32,059 nucleotides of DNA from Thiomicrorhabdus cannonii. Its GTDB lineage: Bacteria; Pseudomonadota; Gammaproteobacteria; Thiomicrospirales; Thiomicrospiraceae. The notes below the pieces were generated by a model, which saw nothing but the letters and a program-made list of their open reading frames with translations, was not told the DNA's origin and did not search any database. Where the stretch lies: positions 1 to 32,059 of the forward strand of contig NZ_JACBGH010000016.1 in NCBI RefSeq assembly GCF_013391695.1, written 5' to 3'. Of this stretch, positions 31,001 to 32,059 are shown piece after piece; the stretch's first letter is position 1, and each line of letters opens with the position of its first letter. The position numbers were made by a program, and so were the translations under genes.

Positions 31001-31815
31001 GTTGGCCGAGTATTCATTTCAATGGACAGAATATGAGTGTTGGCCAAATAGTGCTGTCGAAATTGGCCTTTCAGACGGCGGAAAAAAGGGAGACTTTTTT
31101 GCTTCAAAATATTGATGCGGAATTGGGAGGCAATGCCGGTAAGGTCACGGGTACCTATTTTTTCCATAGAAACATTGCACAAAGCAGTACAGAAATGCAT
31201 CTCAAATCTAAAGATGTCGGCAGCTTAACGCAGTTGCTCGGACTGAAAAAAGGCTTTGAGGGCAAAGGCGGTACAGTAAAAGCCAATCTGACGTGGCAAG
31301 GCGGCGTGTCCTGCTTCCAGACGACAAGCGTTATCGGCAAAACCGTCTTTAATATAGAAGATGGAGTGATCGAAAGTATTGAGCCCGGATTTGCCCGCAT
31401 GTTGGGACTCCTTAATGTGACCTCACTGGCGAGACGCCTTTCATTGAATATTAAAGACGTGACCACAAAAGGGCTGGTTTACGATTCAATAAATGGCACA
31501 GCCTATTTGAAAGATGGGTTGTTGCATTTGGACTCATTTAAGCTGAAAGCGCCATCGGTTTCGGTAGGATTAACGGGTAACGTCAATTTAGAAGAGAAGC
31601 AGTTTGCACTGAAGGCGGATGTAACCCCTGCATTAGGCAGCTCGTTGACGGCTTTGAGTGCAATAACCGGGATTGCATCACCGTTTACCGCCTTGGCGGT
31701 ATACGCGCTGATGAAAGTCATTCCCGATATTAATGAAGATTTGATCAGTTATTACTATGATGTCACCGGGCCTTGGGATGCTCCAGTTGTAAAAGAAAGG
31801 CGTAATAAAAATTAA
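28018..31815 (+). CDS. yhdP: YhdP family AsmA-like envelope protein
   Basis: A 1265-residue protein with a single N-terminal membrane anchor (about 6-30) and a long periplasmic beta-rich region. Its C-terminal block (from GVIESIEPGFARMLGLLNV to YDVTGPWDAP) is the AsmA-like C domain of YhdP. In E. coli YhdP, TamB and YdbH are bridge-like proteins for phospholipid transport to the outer membrane. ATG 28018 has AGGATCGG upstream. Length fits the family (about 1270). A motif copy lies at codons 778-784, where the reading is N-S-T-G-R-V, a different frame from the TQQAG copies. Confidence 0.93.
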   Translation: MVRRTHHLLLWIFALFVGYLLLVRGVITWAQFAPNQVDSVVEFLTDSHIQFQKLEIDQNWLGVTLNVEGLLVEHPTVEFEVGQLAVDLNLFSPLIPSARWGEFLELKQFILWQLNVPASEGAETVGEQPAALNSEALEAWIGRFNLNRLWTRVDIADFSVASFQDGVPWSVDIASFQAFKGSSWSLATDIDISYGDALHHEQFMLKGSFSPNVWGRAEQGQLAVTSFQPLNVQRLANLLPQKWHEVLPSGELMVDLRAHLSQARLADMQLELYAQALHWPDHNPVLPKTLGINLVWQNQEQVRDLSRINWRFSASQIQMDSRYIQTVAPIELSLSQNRKLHFATEKFDIEPFKPMLHAILKNEKVAELFQASVALSLQNIEGDLDVQTLFLDNLSLEIAKLAVPVTHLPGLAMEQVYLDKRGSEFQVIIDKPFWVMEPKLHSIPMRFQLQNRLSGEFDQQNRFWRLDEVLLDWDKMPVVVEAQGDFAGGLKANLKIEPETVAKVKSYLPYALMSPKLQDWLKTALVSGKSVKGELTFDGNLNDFPFIDKSQSRLSAVATVKNMQLKFQPDWPALPDFDARIEFTPYQLTIIPERFNLAKGLQADKVAVHIDDLHSKNIAVRFAGQVQGEANDAVAYLQQTPLLDKMGIAELLQDKQRFDLQGPVKVSLDEVWIPVYGFDQKPETLKGSVALNNVQLRLYEALHFDALNGTVAFSEVSVESKEVKGQFEGGPFAMKIATAKTDGKILLDLQGRANADYENWVTGTVPWQSQVRIPLGKKNSTGRVSVELDVDGSQAQWHLPAPFNQEAMATRSHHEFNFDGASMELSGHVAKLGVYKFKLLEEAGKPYKLVGTAKLGGNDTRAVITDENRLIIQGNVPFWDVDGWINWQGIGFREGQAKLWQPINWGGSTLNIAGIKVLSHDYPAARVHWQSTNQQTVSVSANADYLQAIAEINGEERIDVQLNRLRLRLPDVPAEEADEGRSSACDVQESSPSMRWPSIHFNGQNMSVGQIVLSKLAFQTAEKRETFLLQNIDAELGGNAGKVTGTYFFHRNIAQSSTEMHLKSKDVGSLTQLLGLKKGFEGKGGTVKANLTWQGGVSCFQTTSVIGKTVFNIEDGVIESIEPGFARMLGLLNVTSLARRLSLNIKDVTTKGLVYDSINGTAYLKDGLLHLDSFKLKAPSVSVGLTGNVNLEEKQFALKADVTPALGSSLTALSAITGIASPFTALAVYALMKVIPDINEDLISYYYDVTGPWDAPVVKERRNKN
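30357..30368 (+). repeat. Dispersed 12-mer AACAGGCCGGGT inside yhdP
   Basis: Exact copy with upstream AAAAAAACTC and downstream CT. It is read in the frame giving N-S-T-G-R-V (779-784), showing that the DNA word rather than one peptide is conserved. Confidence 0.85.
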
Positions 31816-31862
31816 GTGGTAAAGTCAGTCGAAAACTTTTATTAATTTTTTTGGAAAAACTG

Positions 31863-31891
31863 TTGACACTAATTCTGAGTTTGGACATAAT
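31863..31891 (+). promoter_or_regulatory. Strong sigma-70 promoter P1 (rRNA-type, upstream of the tandem pair)
   Basis: TTGACA at 31863-31868 and CATAAT at 31886-31891 are separated by 17 bp. The A/T-rich tract before it (about 31830-31858) resembles an UP element. The yhdP gene ends 47 bp upstream and no ORF follows in the window. Confidence 0.75.
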
Positions 31892-32011
31892 ACGCACCTC
31901 TTCACGACGAGACGCTGACTGAGAAGTTGAGTGGCGAGTTGCGGGGGTGATGAGCAGCGGATTTGATGAGTTTTGAATTGAGAAGTTGCTGAAAATAATT
32001 TGAAAAAATTG

Positions 32012-32041
32012 TTGACAGCCTGGTTCGAAACTGATTATAAT
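32012..32041 (+). promoter_or_regulatory. Strong sigma-70 promoter P2 (tandem, rRNA-type)
   Basis: Perfect TTGACA (32012-32017) and TATAAT (32036-32041) with an 18-bp spacer, again preceded by an A/T tract (31990-32010). Two near-consensus tandem promoters with UP-like tracts and no ORF are typical of stable RNA operons. The transcribed gene lies beyond the window edge. Confidence 0.78.
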
Positions 32042-32059
32042 AAGCGGCTTACCGAGAAC

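Noticed and set aside
1-32059. tRNA or rRNA genes, prophage or toxin-antitoxin modules
   Set aside because: None were recognised by eye on either strand; the rRNA-type promoters at the end point to a stable RNA gene outside the window.

Overview
The window looks like chromosomal DNA of a gammaproteobacterium. Evidence: the maf-rng-yhdP order, an msbA/lipid A acyltransferase pair, hldD and waaC of the LPS inner core, and an RNase G with a CPxC Zn-link. A sulfur-oxidising Thiomicrospira/Hydrogenovibrio-type host is only a guess from general gene style. Base composition is moderate, except for an AT-rich stretch at about 18.7-22.4 kb.

Layout: 1-1.6 kb is insertion-sequence debris: the left end and first 26 codons of an IS3-family element running off the window, then a decayed IS4-family element (143-1598). 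1.6-3.7 kb (minus strand) holds argD-argF of arginine biosynthesis. 3.7-4.3 kb is a 600-bp intergenic region with a 264-bp MITE-like element bearing perfect 21-bp terminal inverted repeats. 4.3-5.5 kb (plus) has ilvE and a small CHCC zinc-finger protein, closed by a strong terminator; an inverted CACGAAG-type repeat follows. 5.9-9.2 kb (minus) is a tight operon: tyrosine-phosphatase-like protein, msbA, lipid A acyltransferase. 9.4-22.3 kb (plus) is a nearly gapless envelope/LOS cluster: phosphoethanolamine transferase, dgkA, hldD, waaC, a GT2 enzyme, two tandem paralogues resembling sialyl/polysialyltransferases, ugd, UDP-glucuronate 4-epimerase, then an AT-rich outer-core set (GT2, DxD transferase, O-antigen ligase/polymerase, hexapeptide acetyltransferase). 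22.5-31.8 kb holds a FAD/Fe-S fused dehydrogenase, a HIT protein (minus), maf, rng and yhdP. The last 200 bp carry two tandem, near-consensus sigma-70 promoters with A/T-rich upstream tracts, as seen before rRNA operons.

Functional theme: the middle of the window builds and exports lipooligosaccharide. Heptose precursor and transfer (HldD, WaaC), acidic sugar supply (Ugd, epimerase), outer sugar transfer, phosphoethanolamine decoration with diacylglycerol recycling (DgkA), lipid A acylation and flipping (MsbA) are all present.

The most striking signal is a dispersed 12-bp word, AACAGGCCGGGT, usually preceded by A-rich sequence and CTC or CTG. I count nine exact copies and three one-mismatch copies, in both orientations, within genes (in several reading frames, often as the peptide TQQAG) and at gene 3' ends. 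A given 12-mer is expected about 0.004 times in this much double-stranded sequence. The architecture resembles the DNA uptake sequences of Neisseria and Pasteurellaceae, and I propose it as a candidate uptake sequence of this lineage. A second notable signal is an eight-G tract at codons 11-13 of an LOS transferase, a candidate phase-variation switch.
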